From Pseudokineococcus marinus (lineage in GTDB: Bacteria > Actinomycetota > Actinomycetes > Actinomycetales > Quadrisphaeraceae), in contig NZ_JBBHZZ010000002.1 of assembly GCF_037482405.1 (NCBI RefSeq), positions 664,373 through 728,372 of the forward strand: a stretch of DNA of 64,000 bases. Reading direction: 5' to 3'. Shown in pieces: positions 44,065-52,001 of the stretch (position 1 is the stretch's first letter; the number at the start of each line of letters is the position of its first letter). Position numbers and translations under genes: made by a program. Below the pieces are notes generated by a model. It did no database searches. It saw nothing but the letters and a program-made list of their open reading frames with translations, and was not told the origin of the DNA.

Positions 44065-47000
44065 CGGGGCGCTCCTGCTCCGGGGCGCCGCGCCGCCGCG
44101 AGGACGTCCGCCACCTCGCGCGCGGGGTCCACGAGGAGGCCGAGGGAGGCCACGTGCGCCACGGCCCAGCCCTGGCGCCGCAGCGCCGCCGCCTCGGCGA
44201 CCCGCCGCACGGGGTCCGCGGCCGTCGGACCGGTCTCCGGCCCGGGCGGACGCACGTCCGGCAGGACGGCCGCGCAGCGCCCGTCGCGCAGGCGGACCGA
44301 CAGGTCGGGGTCCCCCGGACGCTCGGCGGCGCGCACGTGGGCCCCGGCCTCGCCCAGGCGCTCCACGAGCGCGGCGACCAGCGGGTCGGCGCCCCCACCG
44401 TCGGCGTCGGCGCCAGCGCCGGTCGGGGCGGCCAGGCGCGCGTGCGCCCCGAGGGCGCGCGCGGCGTCGTCGCCGGGCGGCAGGAGGTCCTCCGGCGCCA
44501 CGTCCGGCGGAGCGGCGTCCACGACGCCCGACGGCCTGGCCGGACCCTCCCCGGCACCGCCTCCGGGGCTGCTCCCCGGGGACGTCCCGGGACCGTCCGC
44601 CGAGGGACGCGCGGCGCGGTGCCGCGCGTCCGCGTCCTCCACCGCGACGAGGAGCGCGCGCAGCGCCCGAGCGCCCGGTGTGCGCAGCCGGTCGGGCGCG
44701 AGGTCCTCCGCCGCGAGGCACGTGACCACGACGAGCCGCCTCCGGGCCCCCGCCACGGCGTCGGCCAGCGCGGCGGCGCCGCCCGCGGCGTCCAGTGGCC
44801 CGAAGGCCCCGGGCACCCGACCGCGCTCCGTCGGCGCGAACGCGCCGGCCAGGACGACGACGTCCCGGACGCAGCCCTGCGCCCGCCCCACGTCGGTGAC
44901 GACGAGCGGCTCGTCGCTCCGCGACGAGCGCGCGACCGCGGCGGCGAGCGCGGCGTCGGCGGCCACGGCCGCCCGCAGGGCGTCGGCGACGCGCCGGGCG
45001 TGCCCGCGGGTGACGGCGACGACGGCGAGCGAGCGCTCCGGGTCCTCCCGCAGGTGACCGACGGCCGTCTGGACGACGGCGTCCACCTCGACGTCGAGCG
45101 AGTGCACGACGCCCTCGGCGGACGCCCGGCCGCGGCCGTCCACCCGGCGCAGCACGACCGGCCAGGCCCCGGGCGGCGCGGGGACGGCGTCGTCCCACCC
45201 GGTCGCCAGGTCTCCGTCCGTCGAGGTGATGCCCGGGGAGCCGCTTTCCGCCGAGGCGCTGCCCGTCGAGGCGCTGCCGGTCGAGGCGCTGCCGGTCGAG
45301 GCGTCGCCCGGCTCCCCGGTGGCGGGCTCGAGCGCCTCGGCGCGCACGGCGGCGACGACCGGGCCGAGCTGGCGCGGCAGCCGGTGCGAGCGCCCGAGGA
45401 CGCGCGTCTCGAGCAGGCCGGCGGTCGCGGCCAGGAGGCTGGTCGGCGCTCCCTCCCCCGGGTGCTCGGGGGCCGGGGCGCCGACGACGGCCGGGGACGG
45501 GGGCGGACCGGCCGGGTCGCCGACCACGAGGACCTGCGCCCCGCGCGCCAGGGCGAGCGCCCCCTCGGGCACCCCGGCCGCGTGCGCGTCGAGCAGCACG
45601 ACGAGGTCGACGGCCCCCTCGGCGGCGGGGCCGAGGACCGCGGGCAGGGCCAGGAGGCTGGCGGCGGCGACGGCACCCACCGCCCCGGCGGTCGCCATGA
45701 GGTCGGCGGCCGCGCGCCGTCGACGCGCCGCCGTCCCGGCGACGAGCTCGTCCCGGGCGGCGGCGGCGCTCGCGGGCCGCAGGTCGTCGAGGACGCCCCG
45801 GCGCCCGGCCTCCGCGAGCGCGGAGGCGCGGACGACGAGCTCCGCCTCGGCGGCGGCGTCGTCCTCGTCGACGGCTGGGCGCCCGTCGGCACCGGGGCGC
45901 CGGTCGGCGTCCCGCGGCCCCCCGTGGTGGGCGGCGGCGCGGTCGCGGAGGTCCTCGACGAGGCCGCCGAGGCCGAGCGCGCCGAGCCGGACGAGCACGT
46001 CGACGCGCGCCGGCAGGTCGCCGCGGGCGTCGTCGTCGTCGGCCATGGCGCGCAGGCGACCGGTCAGGGACGGCAGGTCGGCGTCGCGCAGGCCCGCCCC
46101 CGCGCGTGTGCCGCGCAGCACCGGCTCGAGCCGGTCGAGCTCGGCGACGACGTCGGCGAGCGCCCGCTGGGCCTCGGCGATGCCGCGCGGGACGCGGGGA
46201 CGACCGCCGTCCTCGGCCGCGGCCGACCACGCCCGCCGCTCGGCGTCGGCCCGGCGCAGCGACGTCCGCAGGTCCGCCGGGCGGGCTCCCGGACGCACCA
46301 CCTCGGCCACGACCTTCTGCGCCGTGCGGCGCGTGCGCCAGGTCGCGTCCTGGCCGAGAGCGCGCACGAGCTCGCCGAGGGGGCGCTCGTAGACGCCCGG
46401 CGAGAAGTCCTCGAGGGTGCCCCGGACGTCGACGAGGAGCCGCAGCCGCTGCTCCACGTCCGCGGCGGTCGCCGGGCGCCGCAGGCCCGTGCGCTCCCCC
46501 AGCGCGTCGAGGTGCTCGGCGAGCCGGGGCAGGCGGGTGCCCGCCAGCTCCTCGGCCCGGCGGCGGGCGACGCGGGCCTCCTCGCCCGAGCCCAGGGCGG
46601 CGCCCGCCCACGGGCTGTCGGCGAGCTCGGGGCGGAAGGCGCCGAGCCGCGCCGCCTCGCGCGCGTGCCCGACGACGCGGCCGAGGCCCTCGGTCGCCGT
46701 CGCGCGCACGCCGTCCGCGTCGAGGCGCACCGCGCTGCGCGGGGGCCGCGGAGCCCGCGCGAGCCGCACGAGCGCGTGGGCTCCTGCGAGGACGCCCGCG
46801 TCGAGGCCGTCGCCGGCCGGGACGTCGAGCGCGCGGGCGCCGGCGCGCAGCCGGGCGGCGGCCGCGTCGGGGCTCGCCCCCTCCTGCGCGGCGGCCTCCG
46901 CGGCGTCCACGACCTCCACGGCGTCCCGGGGCGCCCCGGGAACGGAAGCGGGCTCGCCCGCGAGGGCGCCGAGAACCGCAGNNNNNNNNNNNNNNNNNNN

Positions 47001-48329
47001 NNNNNNNNNNNNNNNNNNNNNNNNNNNNNNNNNNNNNNNNNNNNNNNNNNNNNNNNNNNNNNNNNNNNNNNNNNNNNNNNNNNNNNNGTCCCGGGGCGCC
47101 CCGGGACCGGCGGCGGCCTCGCCCGCGAGGTCGCCGAGACCCGCGGCGGCGAGGCGGGCGAGGACGTCGTGCGCCTCGCCCGTCCCCGGGGCGACGACGA
47201 GGCAGCGGCGGCCGGCGCCGACGGCGGAGGCGACCGCCTGCGCGACCAGCTGGGTGGCGCCCGCCCCCGGGCCGGCCAGGACGCGCAGGGAGCGGCCCGC
47301 GGCCAGGGCGTCGTGCGCGGCGGCCTGGCCCTCGTCGAGGTCGAGGACGCGCCAGCGCGCGACGTCACCCCAGGCGGGCGCGGCCGCCGGCGGGCCGGCG
47401 GGCCGGTCGACGGCGGCCCCCGCCGTCACCGCGGCGAGCCCGGCGACGAGGGGTCCGACGCGCTCGCCGGACCGCGCGCCCAGGTGCTCGGCGTCGGCGG
47501 CGAGCGGCCCCGCGAGCTCGGGGTAGACGCCCACGAGGGTCCGCTCCGCGAGCTCCAGGCCGGGGACCTCCGCCAGCTGCTCGCCGAGGGCGCGCAGGGC
47601 CCGGCGGTGGGGGTCCCCGCGGCCGTCCCCGAAGGGGGCGAGGACGGCGCCCGCGTCGAGGCCGTGCCCGCGGCGGGCGAGCGCGTCGACGAGCTCGGGG
47701 TTGACCCGCACCTCGGGTCGCAGGTCGAGCTCCTCGTCGAGGACGCCGGTGCCCCGGGGCTGCAGGACGAGGCGCTGCAGGAGGGCGGGGGCGTGGACCT
47801 CCGCCGCCGCCGCGCGACCGGCGGCGGGGGCCGACCAGCGCACCAGCCCGACGGCGAGCGCGCAGGCGGGGACGCCGTGCTGGTCGGCGACCTCCTGCGC
47901 CGACGCGCGCAGGGCTCGCACCCGCTCGCGGGCGCCCTCGTGGGAGCCCCGCTCGCGGAAGAGGCTGGACAGCCGGGTCGGGCGGCCCGCCCAGAAGGCG
48001 GCGAGGCCGGAGGGGTGCGCGCCGCCGAGGTCGAGCGGGGGCACGAGGACGTCCGCGGCGGTGCGGTCGTCCACGAGGACCCCTCGGCCGCCCGTCCGCG
48101 CGAGCGCGCGGGACCAGGTGGCGACCACGTCCGCGACGGGCGTCCGCGGCGTCTCCGGCTCGGGCGGCGCCACGGGTCGGGCCGCGGCGGGCGGCGCCGG
48201 CGGCGCGGGAGCGGCGCCGGGGCGCTCGTCGGCGGGCTCCTCGGGCCGGGGGGCCGGCCCGCGGCGCAGCAGCGCGCGCAGGCGGGAGCCGTGCCGCGGG
48301 GACCGGGAGGCGCGGGTCGGGTCGGGCAC
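44061..48329 (-). CDS. Degenerate superfamily 1 helicase-like protein
   Basis: About 1367 residues once the assembly artefact at 46923-47087 is removed in frame. An N-terminal 60-residue Pro/Ala tail precedes a DUF4011-like start (DVVATWSRALARTGGRGVLV). A helicase-like ATPase core has an eroded Walker A (LRVLAGPGAGATQLVAQAVA, lacking the Lys) and Walker B (DLVVLLDAHAAGV in place of DEA). There are later helicase III-VI-like blocks (SLAVVAVTRGHARRVADALR; VTDVGRAQGCVRDVVVLAGA) and a C-terminal nuclease-like region (RRQGWAVAHVASLGLLVDP). It looks catalytically dead. TAGCGT 6 nt before the GTG gives a leaderless promoter. Confidence 0.75.
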   Translation of the reverse strand: MPDPTRASRSPRHGSRLRALLRRGPAPRPEEPADERPGAAPAPPAPPAAARPVAPPEPETPRTPVADVVATWSRALARTGGRGVLVDDRTAADVLVPPLDLGGAHPSGLAAFWAGRPTRLSSLFRERGSHEGARERVRALRASAQEVADQHGVPACALAVGLVRWSAPAAGRAAAAEVHAPALLQRLVLQPRGTGVLDEELDLRPEVRVNPELVDALARRGHGLDAGAVLAPFGDGRGDPHRRALRALGEQLAEVPGLELAERTLVGVYPELAGPLAADAEHLGARSGERVGPLVAGLAAVTAGAAVDRPAGPPAAAPAWGDVARWRVLDLDEGQAAAHDALAAGRSLRVLAGPGAGATQLVAQAVASAVGAGRRCLVVAPGTGEAHDVLARLAAAGLGDLAGEAAAGPGAPRDXXXXXXXXXXXXXXXXXXXXXXXXXXXXXXXXXXXXAVLGALAGEPASVPGAPRDAVEVVDAAEAAAQEGASPDAAAARLRAGARALDVPAGDGLDAGVLAGAHALVRLARAPRPPRSAVRLDADGVRATATEGLGRVVGHAREAARLGAFRPELADSPWAGAALGSGEEARVARRRAEELAGTRLPRLAEHLDALGERTGLRRPATAADVEQRLRLLVDVRGTLEDFSPGVYERPLGELVRALGQDATWRTRRTAQKVVAEVVRPGARPADLRTSLRRADAERRAWSAAAEDGGRPRVPRGIAEAQRALADVVAELDRLEPVLRGTRAGAGLRDADLPSLTGRLRAMADDDDARGDLPARVDVLVRLGALGLGGLVEDLRDRAAAHHGGPRDADRRPGADGRPAVDEDDAAAEAELVVRASALAEAGRRGVLDDLRPASAAAARDELVAGTAARRRRAAADLMATAGAVGAVAAASLLALPAVLGPAAEGAVDLVVLLDAHAAGVPEGALALARGAQVLVVGDPAGPPPSPAVVGAPAPEHPGEGAPTSLLAATAGLLETRVLGRSHRLPRQLGPVVAAVRAEALEPATGEPGDASTGSASTGSASTGSASAESGSPGITSTDGDLATGWDDAVPAPPGAWPVVLRRVDGRGRASAEGVVHSLDVEVDAVVQTAVGHLREDPERSLAVVAVTRGHARRVADALRAAVAADAALAAAVARSSRSDEPLVVTDVGRAQGCVRDVVVLAGAFAPTERGRVPGAFGPLDAAGGAAALADAVAGARRRLVVVTCLAAEDLAPDRLRTPGARALRALLVAVEDADARHRAARPSADGPGTSPGSSPGGGAGEGPARPSGVVDAAPPDVAPEDLLPPGDDAARALGAHARLAAPTGAGADADGGGADPLVAALVERLGEAGAHVRAAERPGDPDLSVRLRDGRCAAVLPDVRPPGPETGPTAADPVRRVAEAAALRRQGWAVAHVASLGLLVDPAREVADVLAAARRPGAGAPR
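46923..47143. other. Assembly fault: degraded duplicate plus 106 N inside the helicase-like gene
   Basis: 46923-46981 is an error-rich copy of the sequence from 47088 on. Both begin GTCCCGGGGCGCCCCGGGA, a 16-bp palindrome with one flank. N fills 46982-47087. The offset of 165 is a multiple of three, so the frame stays open. The real sequence most likely passes directly through the palindrome with nothing missing. Confidence 0.88.
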
Positions 48330-48600
48330 GCGCGCACGCTAGCCGAGCAGAGGCGCCCTCCCGGCGCCCCGGGCCGCGAGGGCGGCGGACGCACGAGCGC
48401 CCCGCGGACGGTCGGACGCGGGGCGCTCGTGCGTCCGCCGCCCTCGCGGCCCGGGGCGCCGGGAGGGCGCCTCTGCTCTGCTAGCGTACGCGCCTTCCCT
48501 ACCCCCCCCCCCCCCCTCCCCCCCCCCCTGGAGGGAGCCCACGAGCGCCCCGCGTCCGGTCGGACGCGGGGCGCTCGTGGGCTCCCTCCGGGCGGGAGGG
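48317..48600. other. Fold-back chimera at a palindromic hairpin, with poly-C
   Basis: 48417-48506 is an inverted, increasingly error-filled copy of 48317-48406. It includes the start codon and first codons of the helicase-like gene and decays into poly-C (48502-48529, broken by single T). A second fold-back follows, with GGAGGGAGCCCACGAGCGCC (48531-48550) mirrored to about 48590. Both centres contain ACGAGCGCCCCGCG with its complement, so one true hairpin probably lies here, read into from each side. This 470-nt region between genes holds no gene. Confidence 0.85.
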
Positions 48601-48613
48601 GCGGGGGCTGGAG

Positions 48614-48654
48614 GCAGTGCCCACCGCGCAGGGGGGGCCAGCGGTGGGCACTGC
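48614..48654 (-). terminator. Hairpin downstream of the Vms1-like gene
   Basis: GCAGTGCCCACCGC (48614-48627) and GCGGTGGGCACTGC (48641-48654), 14-bp perfect arms with a 13-nt G-rich loop. It lies about 145 nt past the stop of the minus-strand gene ending at 48799. It is outside the fold-back region and looks genuine. Confidence 0.6.
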
Positions 48655-48798
48655 AGGCGCAAGGATGGACAGGCGCCGTTCAACCGTCAACTTCCTCGGC
48701 CGCGGACCGGTGTGTCGTCCCGAGGTGTCCGGGTTGCCGCCGGCCGTCCGGGGACCGACGTCCTCCGGCGGAGGGTGTCGGTCCTCCGGGTGGGGCGC

Positions 48799-50055
48799 TC
48801 AGACCCCGACGTCGCGCAGGCGCTCGCTGTCGCCCGTCATCGTCGGCGCGCCGCCGCCCGGCGTCCCCTGGTCCGACCAGCGCAGGAGGGCGCCGACGCC
48901 GTCGCCGAGCTCGAGCGGGTCGCTCTCGTCCTGGCGGGTGCCGGGCACGAGCACCAGGCCGGCCGCCCCGCCGACCGCCGCGCGCACGAGCGCGGCGTCG
49001 GCCCGGACCTCGACCGGCTCGGCCACGCCCATCTCGAGCAGGTCCTCACGGCTCTGCGCCAGCTGCAGCGCCTCCGGGCCCACCCAGAGGGTCCACGTCG
49101 AGCTCGGGTCGTCGCGCAGGAGGACGTCCTGCACCTGGCCGCGCTGCAGCATCTGCACGACGGCGTCGAGCCCGTCGGCGCCGTCCGCGTCCTTGCCGCG
49201 GGCCTGCGAGTAGCTGTCGACGACCTCCTGCAGGCGCCGCTCCTGGACCCGTGCCAGCACCTCGCCGAGCGTGCGGGCGAAGTCCTCCGAGCGGATGCCG
49301 TCAGCGCGGCCGCCGCCCTGGACGACCTCGGCGATGCCCGCGGCCGCGCCGCCGAGGCGCTCGCGGACGAGGGAGACGGCGTTGTCGTCGCCGGTCAGCA
49401 CGACGACCTCGGGCTTGTACCGGCTCACGAGGTCGTCGACGTCCGAGGCGACCGCCGCGGCGTCGCGCTGCCAGGAGTCCTCGACGCGGCGCTCGTGCGT
49501 GTACTCGCCCGTGCCGCCGACCGGCACCTTGTGCAGCACGTCGTCGTCGGAGCCGGAGGTCTCGCGGGCCTGGACGTCGTCGACGGTCGAGCCGACGACG
49601 ACGTCGCCGCCCTCGGGACGGGCCGCCGTGACGCCGGAGCCCACGGCCACGGTGAGGTCGGCCCCGTCGTGGTCGGCGGCGACGAGCAGGTAGCGCGTCG
49701 AGCCGGCCGCCGCGCGCACCGCGGGCAGCACGTGCGCGACGGGCCCCCACGACGCCTCGTCCTGCGCCGGCGCGGCCGGCAGCACGAGGTCGAGCACGAC
49801 GCCGCCGGCGCCCGCCACGACCGTGCGGCCCGAGCCGTCGCCCGTGTCGTGGCGCCCGCTGGGCGCCGTGGCGCGCTCGGCGAGCAGGTCGAGGACGTCC
49901 TCGGGCGCGCCCTGCTCCTCCAGGCGGCGGCGCAGCTCGCGCCACCGCAGCTCCACCTCGTGCTCGCCCGAGGCGTCGGTGCGCGAGACGTCGAGCGTCA
50001 CGCTGGCGAGGGGCCCCTCGGCCTCGAACGCCGGTGCCAGCCACTGCAGGTCCAT
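48799..50055 (-). CDS. Vms1/baeRF-type eRF1-like protein
   Basis: 418 residues, the bacterial/archaeal relatives of eukaryotic release factor subunit 1 (baeRF2 type; mycobacterial Rv2629 is a member). It begins MDLQWLAPAFEAEGPLASVT, has LVSRYKPEVVVLTGDDNAV in the middle domain, SLVRERLGGAAAGIAEV, VDSYSQARGKDADGADGLDA, and ends in a domain with ADAALVRAAVGGAAGLVLVP. Related proteins release peptides from stalled or hibernating ribosomes. A good SD (GAGGAGG) lies just upstream of the ATG at 50055. tRNA-Arg lies upstream on the other strand. Function inferred from family. Confidence 0.8.
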   Translation of the reverse strand: MDLQWLAPAFEAEGPLASVTLDVSRTDASGEHEVELRWRELRRRLEEQGAPEDVLDLLAERATAPSGRHDTGDGSGRTVVAGAGGVVLDLVLPAAPAQDEASWGPVAHVLPAVRAAAGSTRYLLVAADHDGADLTVAVGSGVTAARPEGGDVVVGSTVDDVQARETSGSDDDVLHKVPVGGTGEYTHERRVEDSWQRDAAAVASDVDDLVSRYKPEVVVLTGDDNAVSLVRERLGGAAAGIAEVVQGGGRADGIRSEDFARTLGEVLARVQERRLQEVVDSYSQARGKDADGADGLDAVVQMLQRGQVQDVLLRDDPSSTWTLWVGPEALQLAQSREDLLEMGVAEPVEVRADAALVRAAVGGAAGLVLVPGTRQDESDPLELGDGVGALLRWSDQGTPGGGAPTMTGDSERLRDVGV

Positions 50056-50260
50056 CGGTCCTCCTCGGTCTCGTCCGCGTCGCGGGCCTCCGCGGCGGAG
50101 GTCGGCCCTCCCGCCCCGGCGCGCCCGCGGCCCTCGGCCGCGGCGCCGCCCGCGCTCACCTCCACCCTGGCCGCTCCGCCCCGGGCGTGCGACCCGGCGC
50201 CCGCCCACCGGCGCCCCGGCACCGAGGAGCGCCGTCCCGCTACGCTCTCCCGCGCCCCGG

Positions 50261-50333
50261 GCCCCCGTAGCTCAGGGGATAGAGCAACGGTTTCCTAAAC
50301 CGTGTGTCGGAGGTTCGAATCCTCTCGGGGGCA
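50261..50333 (+). tRNA. tRNA-Arg (anticodon CCT)
   Basis: 73-nt cloverleaf. GCCCCCG pairs with CGGGGGC, discriminator A. Anticodon stem ACGGT/ACCGT with loop TTCCTAA (CCT, reads AGG). T arm GGAGG-TTCGAAT-CCTCT. CCA not encoded. Confidence 0.97.
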
Positions 50334-50382
50334 CCCTCCCGGGCGCCGGGCCACCGACTCGGCGCCCCGCCCCACCTCCCGC

Positions 50383-50486
50383 CGTCGCCACCCGCCCTGG
50401 CCACCCTCCGTCGCCACCCGCCCTGGCCACCCTCCGTCGCCACCCGCCCTCGCCACCCTCCGTCGCCACCCGCCCTCGCCACCCCC
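50383..50486. repeat. 26-bp tandem repeat, four copies, upstream of an aldo/keto reductase
   Basis: Units at 50383-50408, 50409-50434, 50435-50460 and 50461-50486. The core is CGTCGCCACCCGCCCTGGCC with small differences. It fills the gap between tRNA-Arg and the reductase promoter (TACCGT at 50493-50498). Copy number could vary between strains. Confidence 0.92.
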
Positions 50487-50505
50487 GGGGGCTACCGTCC
50501 CCGCC

Positions 50506-51498
50506 ATGGAGAGCAGGCGCCTCGGGCGCACGGGCAGGGACGTCGGCGTCGTCGGGCTCGGGACGTGGCAGCTGGGCGGCGACTGGGGCGAGGTGCGCGA
50601 CGACGACGCGCTCGCCGTCCTGCGCACCGCCGTCGACGAGGGCGTGACGCTCCTGGACACGGCCGACGTCTACGGCGACGGCCGCAGCGAGCAGCTCATC
50701 GGGCGCTTCCTCGCCGACCTCCCCGAGGGCGACCGCCCGCTCGTCGCCACCAAGGCGGGACGCCGCGCCGACCCCCACGAGCCGGGCCAGTACACCGCCG
50801 ACCACCTCCGGGCGTGGACGGCCCGGAGCCGCGCGAACCTCGGCGTCGAGCGCCTGGACCTCGTCCAGCTGCACTGCCCGCCGACGGCCGTCTTCTCCGA
50901 CGACGCCGTGTTCGAGGCCCTCGACGCGCTCGTCGACGAGGGCCTCGTGGCGGCCTACGGCGTGTCCGTCGAGACCGTGGACGAGGCGATGACGGCGCTC
51001 GCGCGGCCGCACCTCGCGAGCCTGCAGGTCATCCTCAACGCGTTCCGCCGCAAGCCGCTCGAGCGGGTGCTGCCCGCGGCGGCGGAGGCCGGCGTCGGGG
51101 TCCTCGCCCGCGTCCCGCTCGCCAGCGGCCTGCTCACCGGGAAGTACGACGAGAGCACGACCTTCGCCGAGACCGACCACCGGTCCTACAACCGCGACGG
51201 CGCGGCCTTCGACATCGGGGAGACGTTCTCCGGCGTGCCGTACGAGCTCGGCCTGCGGGCCGCGGCCGAGGTCGGCGAGGTGGCCGCGGCGCGCGGCGTC
51301 CCGACGGCGGCCCTCGCCCTGCGCTGGGTGCTCGACCAGCCCGGCGTCACGTGCGCCATCCCGGGCGCCCGCACCCCCGAGCAGGCTCGGTCCAACGCCG
51401 CGGCGGCGGAGCTCGACCCGCTGACCGCCGACGAGCTCGCCGCCCTCGAGCGGGTCTACGACACCCACCTGCGCGAGGTCGTCCACCACCGCTGGTGA
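50506..51498 (+). CDS. Aldo/keto reductase
   Basis: 330-residue AKR of the longer type. RLGRTGRDVGVVGLGTWQLG opens the barrel. The tetrad has Asp and Tyr in LLDTADVYGDGRSEQLIGRF, Lys in PLVATKAGRRAD, and His in LDLVQLHCPP. The cofactor end AIPGARTPEQARSNAAAAEL is clear. TACCGT lies 7 nt before the ATG, a leaderless arrangement, immediately downstream of a 26-bp repeat array. NADPH-dependent carbonyl reduction is expected; substrate unknown. Confidence 0.92.
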   Translation: MESRRLGRTGRDVGVVGLGTWQLGGDWGEVRDDDALAVLRTAVDEGVTLLDTADVYGDGRSEQLIGRFLADLPEGDRPLVATKAGRRADPHEPGQYTADHLRAWTARSRANLGVERLDLVQLHCPPTAVFSDDAVFEALDALVDEGLVAAYGVSVETVDEAMTALARPHLASLQVILNAFRRKPLERVLPAAAEAGVGVLARVPLASGLLTGKYDESTTFAETDHRSYNRDGAAFDIGETFSGVPYELGLRAAAEVGEVAAARGVPTAALALRWVLDQPGVTCAIPGARTPEQARSNAAAAELDPLTADELAALERVYDTHLREVVHHRW

Positions 51499-51613
51499 GC
51501 GGCGCGGGCCGCCCCGCCGCTCACGCGGGGCGGCCCCGGGCAGGACGAGCAGGACGAGGGACAGCACGACGCCCCGACAGGACAGGTCGCCGCTCGGCGC
51601 GCACGGTGGACGC

Positions 51614-51916
51614 ATGGCGGACCACCAGCCCGACCGGCCCCGCGGACGGCGACCGTCCGACCCGACCACGCACGGGGGCGGCGAGCCCCTCGAACCGCGC
51701 TACGGCATCGGCGGCGCGGCCCCCGCGCACAGTGCGCTGACGCTCCGGGCGGTGCTGGCCGCGCTCGGCCTCGTGGTGTGCGCCGGCGGCGCCGCGTGGG
51801 CGGGGGCCGTGGGCGCGCCCGCGGGGCTCGTCGTCGTCCTCGTCGTCCTCGCCGTCGTGGCGGTGGTCGACCTCGTCGTCATCGGGCGCCGCAAGGCGCG
51901 CGGCGAGCCGGGGTAG
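51614..51916 (+). CDS. Small two-span membrane protein (DUF6343-like)
   Basis: 100 residues. A polar Pro/Arg-rich start, then EPRYGIGGAAPAHSALTLR, followed by two hydrophobic spans (RAVLAALGLVVCAGGAAWAG and GLVVVLVVLAVVAVVDLVVI) and a basic end. The length and the Ala-Leu-Arg lead into two spans resemble Streptomyces DUF6343 proteins. The function of that family is unknown. It stands between a reductase and an MFS exporter on the same strand. Confidence 0.7.
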   Translation: MADHQPDRPRGRRPSDPTTHGGGEPLEPRYGIGGAAPAHSALTLRAVLAALGLVVCAGGAAWAGAVGAPAGLVVVLVVLAVVAVVDLVVIGRRKARGEPG

Positions 51917-52001
51917 CCGCACGGCCCGGGTGGCTCGACCCGAGCGCTGACCCGCAGGCGCCTCCTCTCGGGTGCCCGGGGCCACGACCTAGGGTCGGCA
52001 C

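Noticed and set aside
48317..48506. Huge 90-bp-arm inverted repeat as a real terminator or replication structure
   Set aside because: One arm copies coding sequence of the neighbouring gene and degrades progressively into poly-C, as expected for a fold-back read chimera.
42975..49631. A 2218-codon open frame on the plus strand
   Set aside because: It crosses mscL in another frame and the helicase-like gene antisense, runs through N and artefacts, and has no domain-like composition.
50383..50486. CRISPR-like array
   Set aside because: The repeats are directly adjacent without spacers and no cas genes are present: a plain tandem array.
50261..50486. Integrative element attached at tRNA-Arg
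   Set aside because: No integrase, no repeated 3' end of the tRNA and no atypical genes follow.
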